Shown here in pieces: positions 8,501-15,699 of a DNA stretch of 64,000 nucleotides (its first letter is position 1; every line of letters begins with the position of its first letter). The notes under the pieces were generated by a model. The model worked only from the letters and a program-made list of their open reading frames with translations. It searched no databases and had not been told where the DNA came from. The translations under genes were made by a program, and so were the position numbers. Origin of the DNA: a virus; IMG/VR virus record IMGVR_UViG_3300021960_000046, positions 22,740 to 86,739 of that record; one strand, given 5' to 3'.

Positions 8501-9058
8501 TTAATAATTCTTAAAGTATATATTGAAAGACAAACTTATTCTCTCGCTATCTGTTAAATTAGTATCTATACTATGTAGGAGATAACCAGGAAATAAAATT
8601 AATTTACCTACATTTGGTTTATGGCCAAATGGTCTTCCAGCATAATGTTTAAAGATTGATGAATTCGTTTGATACGCTGGTGTATAAAACTTTATATCGC
8701 CATCATCACCACTTGTTTGGTAATAATATACTCCAGATATATCAGCAGTACCATGGTCGTGTTTATGTCCATAATTACCAGGTTTGAATAATGAAAACCA
8801 AGATATGGTTTTATATTCAGGCATATGATAATTTATTTCGTTACAATAAACAGGTAAGTTTTCATCTAATACTTGTTGAAAGTGTTTGAATGTAAATGTA
8901 CTATCAAAGTCACCTCCTAAGTAATGAGATTTCCACTCATCATGGTATTTGAATTCAACCGTTTTCAACAACTCAGATAATTCGGTTTGCACATTGTTTA
9001 ATTGTGGACCTGTTATCTGATTATAATATATTGGTGTTGAAAAAGGTGTTTCAATCAT
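8501..9058 (-). CDS. 2OG-Fe(II) oxygenase-like protein (PF13759-like), no. 1
   Basis: 185 residues. Follows the marine-phage 2OG-Fe(II) family pattern: SWFSLFKPGNYGHKHDH (H98, H100, H102) then DISGVYYY, and the C-terminal LILFPGYLLHS (H162) plus SERISLSFNI (R173, 2-oxoglutarate carboxylate). The family is annotated as Fe(II)/2-oxoglutarate dioxygenase; substrates are unknown. It is inserted between clamp gene 45 and clamp loader gene 44, with an 8-nt overlap with the upstream acidic gene. Confidence 0.85.
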   Translation of the reverse strand: MIETPFSTPIYYNQITGPQLNNVQTELSELLKTVEFKYHDEWKSHYLGGDFDSTFTFKHFQQVLDENLPVYCNEINYHMPEYKTISWFSLFKPGNYGHKHDHGTADISGVYYYQTSGDDGDIKFYTPAYQTNSSIFKHYAGRPFGHKPNVGKLILFPGYLLHSIDTNLTDSERISLSFNIYFKNY

Positions 9059-9356
9059 TCACTTGTTCATCTTCATCATAAGAAAAGGTAACTTCATATC
9101 CACCTTTTCTGTCTGTCCACCAATCATCTTCTCGTTCATAGTCACACTCACTTACAAACTCCCAAAACTTATCGTTTTCTTCGTCTGTAGGTTCTTCGCC
9201 AATAGGTTCTATTTTAGAACCAAACTGCTGTTCTTGGTGTGATAAGATTTCTTTAAATCTTTGTACTGAACCGAAATCTTGTATGATGAATTCATCATCT
9301 ACATCATACTTGAATTCAGAAGCTACTTGGTGCCACTCAGTTTTGCTGAATTGCAT
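9051..9356 (-). CDS. small acidic protein between genes 45 and 44
   Basis: 101 residues, strongly acidic, especially from residue 50 (PIGEEPTDEENDKFWEF, ECDYEREDDWW, YDEDEQVND). No recognised domain. Gene 45 ends 3 nt upstream and the following oxygenase gene overlaps by 8 nt, so it is an integral part of the operon. The charge could suit DNA mimicry or binding to a replication protein, but that is speculation. Confidence 0.75.
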   Translation of the reverse strand: MQFSKTEWHQVASEFKYDVDDEFIIQDFGSVQRFKEILSHQEQQFGSKIEPIGEEPTDEENDKFWEFVSECDYEREDDWWTDRKGGYEVTFSYDEDEQVND

Positions 9357-9358
9357 AA

Positions 9359-10024
9359 TTAAAACTCACTATCAGGTTCTACAGCAATCCAGTATTGCAC
9401 TTTGGTTGTTTTGTTAATGAAATGACTAATCTTTTGTGAAGAGATAGCAACATCATAATCACCATTAATTAACTTAAAGTTCTCTTTCTTAAAGAAAGCC
9501 TTAAAGGTTTTATCAGTTGTACCAATTTCTGATACATAGTCATTAGTAGAAGAATCCTTCTTATCAAACGCAACCAACTTAATAACCTTACCATCACCTT
9601 GAATTGAAATATCTGGTAGATTTAGTTGTGTAGCCACTTTCATAAGTTTATCGAATACACCCTTAACTAAAGTAAAGGTAACAAACTTATCTGGCATTGT
9701 GATTGATTTTGATGGCGTCATCAAAACGGATTTATCAGCGAATACATATTTAATCTTAGACTTACTATTATCATCTACAATGTGTAGAGATTGTCCACCA
9801 TTAAATTGTAATGTACTCTTATCAAACAATTCAATAGCTCGTAAGAAATCTGGCAATTTATATACACCAAATTCCTGTTCAAAGGTTTCATCAATTGTTG
9901 CTTCTGCTAATACATTCTTTTGATTTGAAATCGTAGAGATTGTATTACCAGGTTTGAACAAAATGTTCTCGTTAATATCAGCAAAGTTTTTTAATACTGA
10001 CATTGTGTTAGCACTCAAATTCAT
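9359..10024 (-). CDS. 45: sliding clamp (T4 gp45)
   Basis: 221 residues (T4 228). The N-terminus LSANTMSVLKNFADINENILFKPG matches gp45 (LSKDTTALLKNFATIN), and the chain ends with a VAVEPDSEF-type segment like the T4 VVALEAD. It forms the trimeric ring that tethers gp43 and, in T4, also activates late transcription with gp55 and gp33. First protein gene after the promoter at 10134-10162 and the tRNA-Gly gene. Strong ribosome site (AAGGAGAAAATAT). Confidence 0.96.
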   Translation of the reverse strand: MNLSANTMSVLKNFADINENILFKPGNTISTISNQKNVLAEATIDETFEQEFGVYKLPDFLRAIELFDKSTLQFNGGQSLHIVDDNSKSKIKYVFADKSVLMTPSKSITMPDKFVTFTLVKGVFDKLMKVATQLNLPDISIQGDGKVIKLVAFDKKDSSTNDYVSEIGTTDKTFKAFFKKENFKLINGDYDVAISSQKISHFINKTTKVQYWIAVEPDSEF

Positions 10025-10052
10025 AATATATTTTCTCCTTCATAATATTATT

Positions 10053-10126
10053 TGGAGCGGATGAGTGGTACTGCCCCACTTTCATTTGATTGGAAATCAA
10101 ATATAATACTTTTATACGACATCCGC
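10053..10126 (-). tRNA. tRNA-Gly (anticodon TCC)
   Basis: Minus strand, 74 nt. Acceptor GCGGATG pairs with CATCCGC followed by TCCA (CCA encoded). Anticodon stem TTTGA/TCAAA with loop TTTCCAA (TCC, reads GGA/GGG). The D-arm is AU-rich and weak (CGTATAAAAGTATTA), so the structure is less ideal than the other two. The predicted transcription start of the promoter at 10134-10162 falls at the tRNA 5' end. Confidence 0.88.
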
Positions 10127-10133
10127 ATTATTC

Positions 10134-10162
10134 AATATACACTAGATGGCCGTCTTTGTCAA
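10134..10162 (-). promoter_or_regulatory. sigma70-like early promoter for tRNA-Gly and gene 45 operon
   Basis: Minus strand: -35 TTGACA at 10162-10157, 17 bp spacer, -10 TATATT at 10139-10134. The predicted start is next to the 5' end of tRNA-Gly(TCC). The -35 lies in the loop of a perfect 12-bp inverted repeat (10143-10180), which suggests a regulator site. Confidence 0.65.
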
Positions 10163-10180
10163 GCCTAGGACGGCCATCTA
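10143..10180. repeat. 12-bp perfect inverted repeat around an early promoter
   Basis: TAGATGGCCGTC (10143-10154) and GACGGCCATCTA (10169-10180) are exact inverse complements around a 14-nt centre that contains the TTGACA box. There is no U-run on either side, so it is not a classical terminator. It could be an operator, an RNA processing hairpin for the upstream transcript, or both. Confidence 0.8.
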
Positions 10181-10190
10181 ATTTTACTTC

Positions 10191-10430
10191 TTAGTCTTTC
10201 TTAGTTACAAATGAATATAACTCAGCAGCCTGTTTCATCACCTCGGTTGGTGAATACATTTTAGGCAAATACTTTTCAGTATATTCAGTTATATCTTTGT
10301 TTGCTTCTTTTACTTTGTTTAGATTTTCATAAAAGATACCAACTTGTGTATCATATGCTTTATCTAACATTTCTTTAGCCATTGCTAAAGTATCGAAACG
10401 AATTTCGAATGGGTTTTTTCCACTTGACAT
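10191..10430 (-). CDS. small helical phage protein of unknown function
   Basis: 79 residues from the ATG with the strong AAAGGAGAAAATT ribosome site (MSSGKNPFEIRFDTLAMAKEML). A longer in-frame extension upstream lacks a site. Predicted mostly alpha-helical, with alternating Lys/Glu and Tyr (YTEKYLPKMYSPTEVMKQAAELY). It is 10 nt before the inverted repeat and downstream of hsp20. Similar small genes occur beside gene 45 in marine T4-like phages; function unknown. Confidence 0.75.
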   Translation of the reverse strand: MSSGKNPFEIRFDTLAMAKEMLDKAYDTQVGIFYENLNKVKEANKDITEYTEKYLPKMYSPTEVMKQAAELYSFVTKKD

Positions 10431-10503
10431 AATTTTCTCCTTTGTGTCTGTGTTGTGTGTTAAGGTGGCGGAATATTCCCGCCACCAATATATATCCAAT
10501 TAA

Positions 10504-10947
10504 CTATTTAACTTCAATAGTCTTTGGTTGTTTGTGTTCTGGAATAATTCTTTCCAAAGACACTTTTAAAAGGCCGTCTTTTAGTTCGGCACCTTTAACT
10601 TCAACATCATCAGCGATTGTAAAAGCTTTAGAGAAATATCTTTTAGCGATACCCTTATGGATAACACCATCTTCCTCGTTATCTTCTTTTTCTTCTTTGA
10701 TTGATTTGATAGTTAATACACCATCTTCCAAAGATACATCAATATCTTTTTTAGAATAACCTGCTAATGCAAGTTCAACATCATAGGTATTTTTACCTGT
10801 CTTTACAATGTTGTATGGTGGGAAATTAGGGACAGAAAGTCCTCTAAAGTCGTCTTCAAACATTCTTTCGAAATGGTCAAAGACATTATCAAAACCGATT
10901 GTTACCGGTCTTAATTGATTGAATATACTTAGTGCTTTGTTTGTCAT
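10504..10947 (-). CDS. hsp20: small heat shock protein Hsp20 (alpha-crystallin domain)
   Basis: 147 residues. N-terminus resembles IbpA (RPVTIGFDNVFDHFERMF). The alpha-crystallin domain spans about residues 38-135 with NTYDVELALAGYSKKDIDVSLEDGVLTI and the conserved AxLKDGLLKVSL (here GAELKDGLLKVSLER), followed by an IEV-type tail. ATP-independent holdase that would protect phage or host proteins during assembly. Hsp20 is part of the conserved set of marine T4-like phages. A TATAAATA late promoter lies about 70 nt upstream, so it is probably made late. Confidence 0.96.
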   Translation of the reverse strand: MTNKALSIFNQLRPVTIGFDNVFDHFERMFEDDFRGLSVPNFPPYNIVKTGKNTYDVELALAGYSKKDIDVSLEDGVLTIKSIKEEKEDNEEDGVIHKGIAKRYFSKAFTIADDVEVKGAELKDGLLKVSLERIIPEHKQPKTIEVK

Positions 10948-11015
10948 ACAAACCTCCTTTTATTAAGCAAAGTTTATTGTTATTAAATGAAAGCCCATTA
11001 TGGCACTTTCACATT

Positions 11016-11023
11016 TATTTATA
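11016..11023 (-). promoter_or_regulatory. T4-type late promoter (TATAAATA) for hsp20
   Basis: Exact TATAAATA on the minus strand in the 88-nt gap between the small membrane protein gene and hsp20, about 70 nt upstream of the hsp20 ATG. This is the gp55-dependent late promoter octamer of T4. Confidence 0.65.
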
Positions 11024-11035
11024 TAGGTATTCATT

Positions 11036-11263
11036 TTAAAATGTCAACCCATAATGTATAATTAATCCTACACCAAGAATTACTATCTGTGGTGTAAAAT
11101 TGAGAAGAATACTCTTCTCTTGCCATTTGATACCCACATAGGTCCATAGAATAGCACCTAACATGTGTACTATGACATTATAAGGGTATGCTTCTGGTAT
11201 TGTGTGTAATGCTATCGCTATTAATATAGTCGAAGCAGCCACATACTTTATAATATTCACCAT
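11036..11263 (-). CDS. small integral membrane protein
   Basis: 75 residues from the ATG that has GAGG at proper distance (the ATG 6 nt earlier is too close to it). Three hydrophobic stretches: IIKYVAASTILIAIALH, VIVHMLGAILWTYVGI and IVILGVGLIIHYGL. No catalytic motif. Probably sits in the host inner membrane; a lysis, superinfection exclusion or transport accessory role is possible but not shown. It lies directly downstream of the structured RNA. Confidence 0.6.
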   Translation of the reverse strand: MVNIIKYVAASTILIAIALHTIPEAYPYNVIVHMLGAILWTYVGIKWQEKSILLNFTPQIVILGVGLIIHYGLTF

Positions 11264-11282
11264 TTTCATATCCTCATATAAG

Positions 11283-11632
11283 TGGTAGTTTCGGTTTAGG
11301 GTCTTAAACTACCAAAGAGAGCCGCAGCTTTAGTTTGGAGATTATAGAGGTGAAACTAAGCGCAAATGCTAAAACCCCTCTGTATCTGGTAGTGGTAGGC
11401 CTCACCCACTTTTACCCTAGTATCTACTTAAAGACACATTTCCCGAGGTCACGCTAGCGACCTTTTACGGCTACGAAGGCCAATGGACCAGATAAGGTGG
11501 TAGTTTTGATAAAGCAGACTACCAACTGCTGACTATTCGGATTGAACCGAGGCGTCACCCCTTCCATCGCTGGAGGTCTTACGAATTGCCTCCACATACT
11601 ATTTATTACACTTCACGGCACAGCAGATGGAA
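11283..11632 (-). ncRNA. large structured RNA of unknown class downstream of bS21
   Basis: About 350 nt without a credible ORF but full of paired segments. Closing helix TTCCATC+GCTG (11562-11572) with CAGC+GATGGAA (11621-11632), one bulge, enclosing GGAGG/CCTCC (11572-11576/11589-11593). An H-type pseudoknot: AGCAG/CTGCT (11513-11517/11526-11530) interleaved with GGTAGT/ACTACC (11499-11504/11518-11523). A bipartite hairpin at 11530-11557 (TGAC/GTCA around TCGG/CCGA). Helices AGAGG/CCTCT (11346-11350/11377-11381), AGTGG/CCACT (11391-11395/11406-11410), GGTC/GACC (11447-11450/11459-11462) and GGTAGTTT/AAACTACC (11284-11291/11306-11313). Orientation is set by neighbours. No group I/II intron core, RNase P core or tRNA-like CCA end is seen. 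It lies right after the rpsU stop and is probably co-transcribed. Confidence 0.6.
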
Positions 11633-11643
11633 CGAAATCTCTA

Positions 11644-11847
11644 TTATTTCATTCTTTCAAGTTTAGCTAATCGCTTTTTAGTATTTTTAATACCTTGCTT
11701 CTTAGCCTCTCTACGAATTTCTGAAGGTTTCATATAGTATTGTCTATCTCTAATTTCTTTGATAAGACCCTCTTTCTGAACCTTTCTTTTAAGAACACGC
11801 ATAGCCTGTTCTAAATTGCCATTTCTTACTTTTATTTCTATCGCCAA
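11644..11847 (-). CDS. rpsU: ribosomal protein bS21
   Basis: 67 residues, the usual bS21 length: IKVRNGNLEQAMRVLKRKVQKEG, then RQYYMKPSEIRREAKKQ and a very basic C-terminal helix. bS21 sits near the 3' end of 16S rRNA and helps initiation, so a phage copy can bias host ribosomes toward phage mRNA. Phage-borne bS21 is known in pelagiphages. The start codon is TTG (11847-11845); GAAAGG lies 12 nt upstream, slightly far. A terminator hairpin of the upstream gene separates it from cobS, so its expression depends on read-through or a weak promoter I cannot see. Confidence 0.93.
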   Translation of the reverse strand: MAIEIKVRNGNLEQAMRVLKRKVQKEGLIKEIRDRQYYMKPSEIRREAKKQGIKNTKKRLAKLERMK

Positions 11848-11876
11848 ATTATACTTTAACCTTTCTTGTCCTTTTC

Positions 11877-11913
11877 AAAAAAGTGGTGGTAGGGACACTA
11901 CCCCCTACCACCG
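11877..11913 (-). terminator. Rho-independent terminator after cobS
   Basis: Minus strand: GGTGGTAGGG (11912-11903) pairs with CCCTACCACC (11894-11885) around an 8-nt loop, followed by a T-rich run (ACTTTTTTG). A second 7-bp hairpin (TCTTCGC/GCGAAGA, 11928-11946) lies between it and the cobS stop. It separates cobS from bS21. Confidence 0.85.
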
Positions 11914-11954
11914 TTTCGAAAGGACACTCTTCGCTTAATGCGAAGAATTGAGTA

Positions 11955-13151
11955 TTAGATAACCTCTTGGTCATCTGAGGACTCCTCCTCACTCATTTGG
12001 GAAGCAATATCAGATTGTCTTTGCTGTTCTGCTATCTGCTCAGCAGTAGCACCAGCGTCAACTTTCTGGTATAGTTCCATAAATGAATTCTTTGTATCAT
12101 CATCAAATCTGTTTGTACACACTTCAATAGCTTTCATTTTGTTATTGAAGATAGCAAACGCTTGAATGATATGTACTAACCTTCTGGTTGAAATAATCTC
12201 ATCAACACCACCATCAAAGTAGGTTTTTCTGATTACATCAGCCCAAGTTACCAACTTATTACAAAAGTCTTTGTCTTTTTTACCAGACTTTTCTAAAGTA
12301 TTGATAAGGATTTTCTCCTCAACCTTAGCAGTTGGATACTTTTGTTCAAAGGTAATTGGAAATCTTTCCAAGAACGCCTCGTTCAATACATTAGTACCGA
12401 TAAACTTACCATCATCACTACCTTGACCTTTTGTATTGGCAGTAGCAATGACATTGAAACCATCAGCAGGTTTCACAAACTTGTTAATCTTTTTAACAAA
12501 GACACCAGAGCCTTCTAAGATTGGTTGTAAACACATAATCTTATTAGACGCAAGGTCAATCTCATCAAGTAACAAGACAGCGCCTCTTTCCATGGCTTCG
12601 ATAACAGGACCATTTTGCCATACGGTCTGACCGTCTTTAAGTCTGTAACCACCTAAAAGGTCGTCTTCATCTGTCTCAATGGTAATGTTAACCCTAATAA
12701 GTTCTCTCTTATTCTCGGCACAAGCCTGAGTAACACCCATTGTCTTACCATTACCAGACAAACCAGTAATGAAGATTGGATAAAACATTCCAGATTTAAC
12801 AATCTGTTTAACATCTGGATAGTTACCAAATGAAACGAATACTGGATCCTTTTTAGGAACAATATCGCCTGTTAGTGAAGACACAACATAAGCCGCCTCA
12901 TAATTTTTTTGACTTTCTGGTGCCAAAATCTTTTCAGCAACCGGAGTAGTCTCACCAACTCCTTCACCATCAACTGGTAGTTTGAACATAGACTTACCAA
13001 TTTTGTAGTCTGAGTTCTTAATCAACCATTGAGGTGCATATTTACAGCCAAACTTTTTGTTGGCTTCTTTAAGTTGTTGAACCGTTAACTCGGCAGTACC
13101 GAATTTTTGAACGGCATAATCAACAAACTCTTTTTGTTTAGTATTTAACAT
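11955..13151 (-). CDS. cobS: CobS-like AAA+ ATPase (MoxR type)
   Basis: 398 residues. AAA+ core from about 105 to 330: Walker A GLSGNGKT at 130-137, LLGGYRLKDG, Walker B LLLDEID at 193-199, and a sensor segment NVIATANT. Acidic tail (MSEEESSDDQEV). CobS is annotated as a cobaltochelatase subunit, and cobS is part of the marine T4-like core, but no other cobalamin genes are seen here. With the VWA gene upstream it forms a MoxR-VWA type pair, more likely a remodelling chaperone than a cobalamin enzyme (inference). It has its own TAGGAT-type promoter and a strong terminator, so it is a single-gene unit. Confidence 0.9.
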   Translation of the reverse strand: MLNTKQKEFVDYAVQKFGTAELTVQQLKEANKKFGCKYAPQWLIKNSDYKIGKSMFKLPVDGEGVGETTPVAEKILAPESQKNYEAAYVVSSLTGDIVPKKDPVFVSFGNYPDVKQIVKSGMFYPIFITGLSGNGKTMGVTQACAENKRELIRVNITIETDEDDLLGGYRLKDGQTVWQNGPVIEAMERGAVLLLDEIDLASNKIMCLQPILEGSGVFVKKINKFVKPADGFNVIATANTKGQGSDDGKFIGTNVLNEAFLERFPITFEQKYPTAKVEEKILINTLEKSGKKDKDFCNKLVTWADVIRKTYFDGGVDEIISTRRLVHIIQAFAIFNNKMKAIEVCTNRFDDDTKNSFMELYQKVDAGATAEQIAEQQRQSDIASQMSEEESSDDQEVI

Positions 13152-13198
13152 AGTGTATGTCCTTTCATATTTAAGTTAATTTCTCACTTTATGGGTCC

Positions 13199-13227
13199 AT
13201 CCTACAGGAGTTTCCTGAAAATGGCAA
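13199..13227 (-). promoter_or_regulatory. sigma70-like promoter for cobS
   Basis: Minus strand: -35 TTGCCA at 13227-13222, 17 bp spacer, -10 TAGGAT at 13204-13199. The -10 is inside CCTGTAGGATGGAC, a 14-bp sequence repeated at the promoter of the neighbouring cobT-like gene. The predicted start leaves about 40 nt of leader with AAAGGACAT as ribosome site. Confidence 0.6.
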
Positions 13228-13297
13228 CCATTATTTTCACTTTTTTTCAACTTTTTTTTCGTTGCCAGGTGTGACTTTCCAAGGTGCGACATCCTGT

Positions 13298-15556
13298 CTA
13301 TGCAACCTCCGCTATAAATTTGTTTAAAATCACTCTGGAAACCAATCTATTTTGCATTGCTTTACCAAACATTCTCTTAAACTCACCAACGGTTTCTTTT
13401 TTAATTTCAGTATCAGACATATCAAAGTTCTCAACTTTAAGTCTTTTACCATCTAGTAAAAAGTATTTGTTATAACCAGGTTTGTCAACAGCAATGGCCT
13501 TGTTTTTGGTCATTTCTTTTCTGGCTAATTCAGTTTTTCTACTTCTTTCCATATAGTCTTTGCCTTCCATATACTTCTCAATATCCCACCTTTTAACTCT
13601 TTTAAGGATAAAGAAACCAAGTATGTTACAATCATATTTGTTTTTAATCATGGTCAACAACTTGTCTGTTAAATCATAGTAACTATCTAATACAATCTTA
13701 TTTTTACCACTTTGCAACACGGCTGTTTTATCATAATCAACCACACTTGATTTGTACCATTCATCACTACCAATCTCTGCTGGGTTATACATTTGCTTTC
13801 TAAAGCTGTTTGCCCCACCATCTGTTAAGGTAATAAAGGTCATTTTCTCAATACCATATTTGTCTTTGAACATTGGTATCAATTCATTACAAAACACCAA
13901 CGCTTCGTTAAGTGGTGTATTACCTAAGTACAATGCATTAGGAACACCAAAACTATTGTATCTAGCCATTCTTAAATCACTATCAAAATCTTTTTGATAA
14001 CAATAATTAGCATTGTAATATTGTGCCATGTGGTACATATACATACCTGCTAATTCAAATTCTTTCTTAGTCATTCTGTGACTAAAGCAATTAACTAGAT
14101 TGAAGTTCTCAAACGACCAATCACCTTCTTTGTAGTTAAATGACTTTTCTTGTTTATCACTTCTCTCACTAGTAAAGAAATAAACTTCAAAAGGAATATT
14201 TACTTTTCTAACAAACTCTACAAGGTTAAGTAATTGCTCAACGGTATTCATTAGAGTATCACTCATAGAACCAGACCAATCAAGTAACATCATCATACCG
14301 TGGTTTTTACCATCAGGTATAATAGTCAATTTCTTAAAGATATCATCTGAGTATTTGTAACTAGGTAGTTTTAAAGGGTCAATAATACCTGTCTTATCTG
14401 TTTGTGCTCTCTTGTAAGCAGTAGCAGCTTTCTTCATCTCAAACTCTTTAACAAGATACATAACCGTTTTCTTGTTTTCTTTTTGAAACTTTTTAAATGT
14501 ATCTTTTAACCATGACATATATGGCACATCTTCATAATTGTATGCTCTATGTCTAATTCTTTCTTCTTGCATTAATTGAAGAAACTTTTTGTAAGTAAAG
14601 ATAGATTTAAGATTTGCTTTTGGTATAGAACCGTAAGTGAAACCTTTTGTCTTACTATCAAGTAGTTCTGATTTCTTTTCTTCGTAAGCTTGGTCAGTTA
14701 CAGCTTTTAAAAGTTTGTTAGATGGTGTGCCATCTGAACCTTTACCGTATTGACCAGGTTCACCAGTTTTTTCTTCTTTATTTTCTGTTTTTTCTTCTTG
14801 TGTACTAGATGAATTTTCATTAGCAGGTTTTTCATCATCTGCTTTTTCATCACCAAAGTTATTGAAATCATTTTTTTCATCTGATTGGTCGTTATCATCA
14901 GCACTATCAAACTCATCTTCAAAGTCATCTTCATTACCAAGTTCATAAGTTTTAACAATAGATAACTCATCAAAGTTAGGAAGTTTTTGCATTTCCTCAA
15001 CTTGTTCTTTCTGCCATGCTAACATCTCTTTAGCAAGTGAAAGTACATCATCAAAGGTAGTCACTTGGTCAACTTTAGCCAACCAGTTATTATCTTGGTC
15101 GTTAAATGAAAAAGGTAGTCTGTTAAGTGATTTACTTCTTAGATTAATCTTGTCGATAATCATTAAGTCTGTATTGATATCTTTACCATAAAGACCAAAG
15201 AAGTTCTTTTTTTCTAAGATATCAAAACCGTTTAGGTAGTTTTTAACTACACCAGGATATTTTGCTTGAATTAATTTGTCAATTCTTGTGTCTTCGATAA
15301 CATTGACATATGACCTTAGTTCTTGGTCAGTAATGCCTTCCCATTCTTCATAAGGTGTATATAATGCGTGTGAACATTCGTGTGCTATAAGCATGTCATA
15401 GACATCACCAGATTGTTCTTTGAAAATTGGTAGGGTTAGAATTCTGTTTTTGACATCAAAAGAAGCAGTCGCAACTTTGTCGTGTCTAACGGTAATATTT
15501 TCGTTTGCTAGAAGTTTAGCGAGATTACTCTTAACTTCTAAATTTATAGTGTTCAT
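13298..15556 (-). CDS. cobT: CobT-like protein: HExxH metallopeptidase-like head, VWA tail
   Basis: About 752 residues. Near the N-terminus HECSH (59-63) is an HExxH zinc motif with ALYTPYEEW and, further on, a conserved VNVIEDTRID helix, as in VWA-containing metallopeptidase-like proteins. The middle (about 215-275) is a long Asp/Glu/Lys low-complexity linker. A VWA domain follows, with the MIDAS motif DWSGSMSD and later TLTDGG. VWA partners of MoxR/CobS ATPases recruit substrates. I take the ATG preceded by AAAAAGGACACTAAT as the start, 7 codons inside the longest frame. The parallel leader and repeated 14-bp promoter element tie its control to cobS. Confidence 0.88.
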   Translation of the reverse strand: MNTINLEVKSNLAKLLANENITVRHDKVATASFDVKNRILTLPIFKEQSGDVYDMLIAHECSHALYTPYEEWEGITDQELRSYVNVIEDTRIDKLIQAKYPGVVKNYLNGFDILEKKNFFGLYGKDINTDLMIIDKINLRSKSLNRLPFSFNDQDNNWLAKVDQVTTFDDVLSLAKEMLAWQKEQVEEMQKLPNFDELSIVKTYELGNEDDFEDEFDSADDNDQSDEKNDFNNFGDEKADDEKPANENSSSTQEEKTENKEEKTGEPGQYGKGSDGTPSNKLLKAVTDQAYEEKKSELLDSKTKGFTYGSIPKANLKSIFTYKKFLQLMQEERIRHRAYNYEDVPYMSWLKDTFKKFQKENKKTVMYLVKEFEMKKAATAYKRAQTDKTGIIDPLKLPSYKYSDDIFKKLTIIPDGKNHGMMMLLDWSGSMSDTLMNTVEQLLNLVEFVRKVNIPFEVYFFTSERSDKQEKSFNYKEGDWSFENFNLVNCFSHRMTKKEFELAGMYMYHMAQYYNANYCYQKDFDSDLRMARYNSFGVPNALYLGNTPLNEALVFCNELIPMFKDKYGIEKMTFITLTDGGANSFRKQMYNPAEIGSDEWYKSSVVDYDKTAVLQSGKNKIVLDSYYDLTDKLLTMIKNKYDCNILGFFILKRVKRWDIEKYMEGKDYMERSRKTELARKEMTKNKAIAVDKPGYNKYFLLDGKRLKVENFDMSDTEIKKETVGEFKRMFGKAMQNRLVSRVILNKFIAEVA

Positions 15557-15586
15557 ATTAGTGTCCTTTTTCATCATATGTGTCCA

Positions 15587-15614
15587 TCCTACAGGCCTTT
15601 TCCATATAAGTCAA
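15587..15614 (-). promoter_or_regulatory. sigma70-like promoter for the cobT-like gene
   Basis: Minus strand: -35 TTGACT at 15614-15609, 16 bp spacer, -10 TAGGAT at 15592-15587, within the CCTGTAGGATGGAC element shared with the cobS promoter. It lies downstream of the terminator of the nucleotidyltransferase-cupin gene, as expected for a new unit. Confidence 0.6.
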
Positions 15615-15650
15615 GCGTTTTTGTGATTTTTTTTTAATTTTTTTTCAACA

Positions 15651-15676
15651 AAAAACCCTTATAGGACAAGGGTTTA
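15651..15676 (-). terminator. Rho-independent terminator after the nucleotidyltransferase-cupin gene
   Basis: Minus strand: AAACCCTT (15675-15668) pairs with AAGGGTTT (15660-15653) around a 7-nt loop and runs into TTTTTTG. It is 24 nt after the stop codon at 15700. Confidence 0.8.
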
Positions 15677-15699
15677 TGTAGCTGCGTCAAATCGCACAG

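Noticed and set aside
11530-11560. tRNA T-arm-like GGTTCAATCC within the structured RNA
   Set aside because: Stem and loop lengths do not fit a T-arm (6-nt loop), and no acceptor stem, CCA end or anticodon arm is found around it.
11283-11632. Permuted tmRNA
   Set aside because: A GGGGTGAC segment and pseudoknots recall tmRNA, but there is no tRNA-like acceptor with CCA and no plausible tag reading frame. Kept only as an alternative to test.
11844-11856. TATAAT next to the bS21 start as a -10 box
   Set aside because: Transcription would start inside the gene and no -35 box is present at the right distance.
13210-13265. Terminator after the cobT-like gene formed by GGCAAC/GTTGCC
   Set aside because: The stem is only 6 bp around a 30-nt A-rich loop and is not followed by a U-run on the minus strand; it overlaps the cobS promoter.
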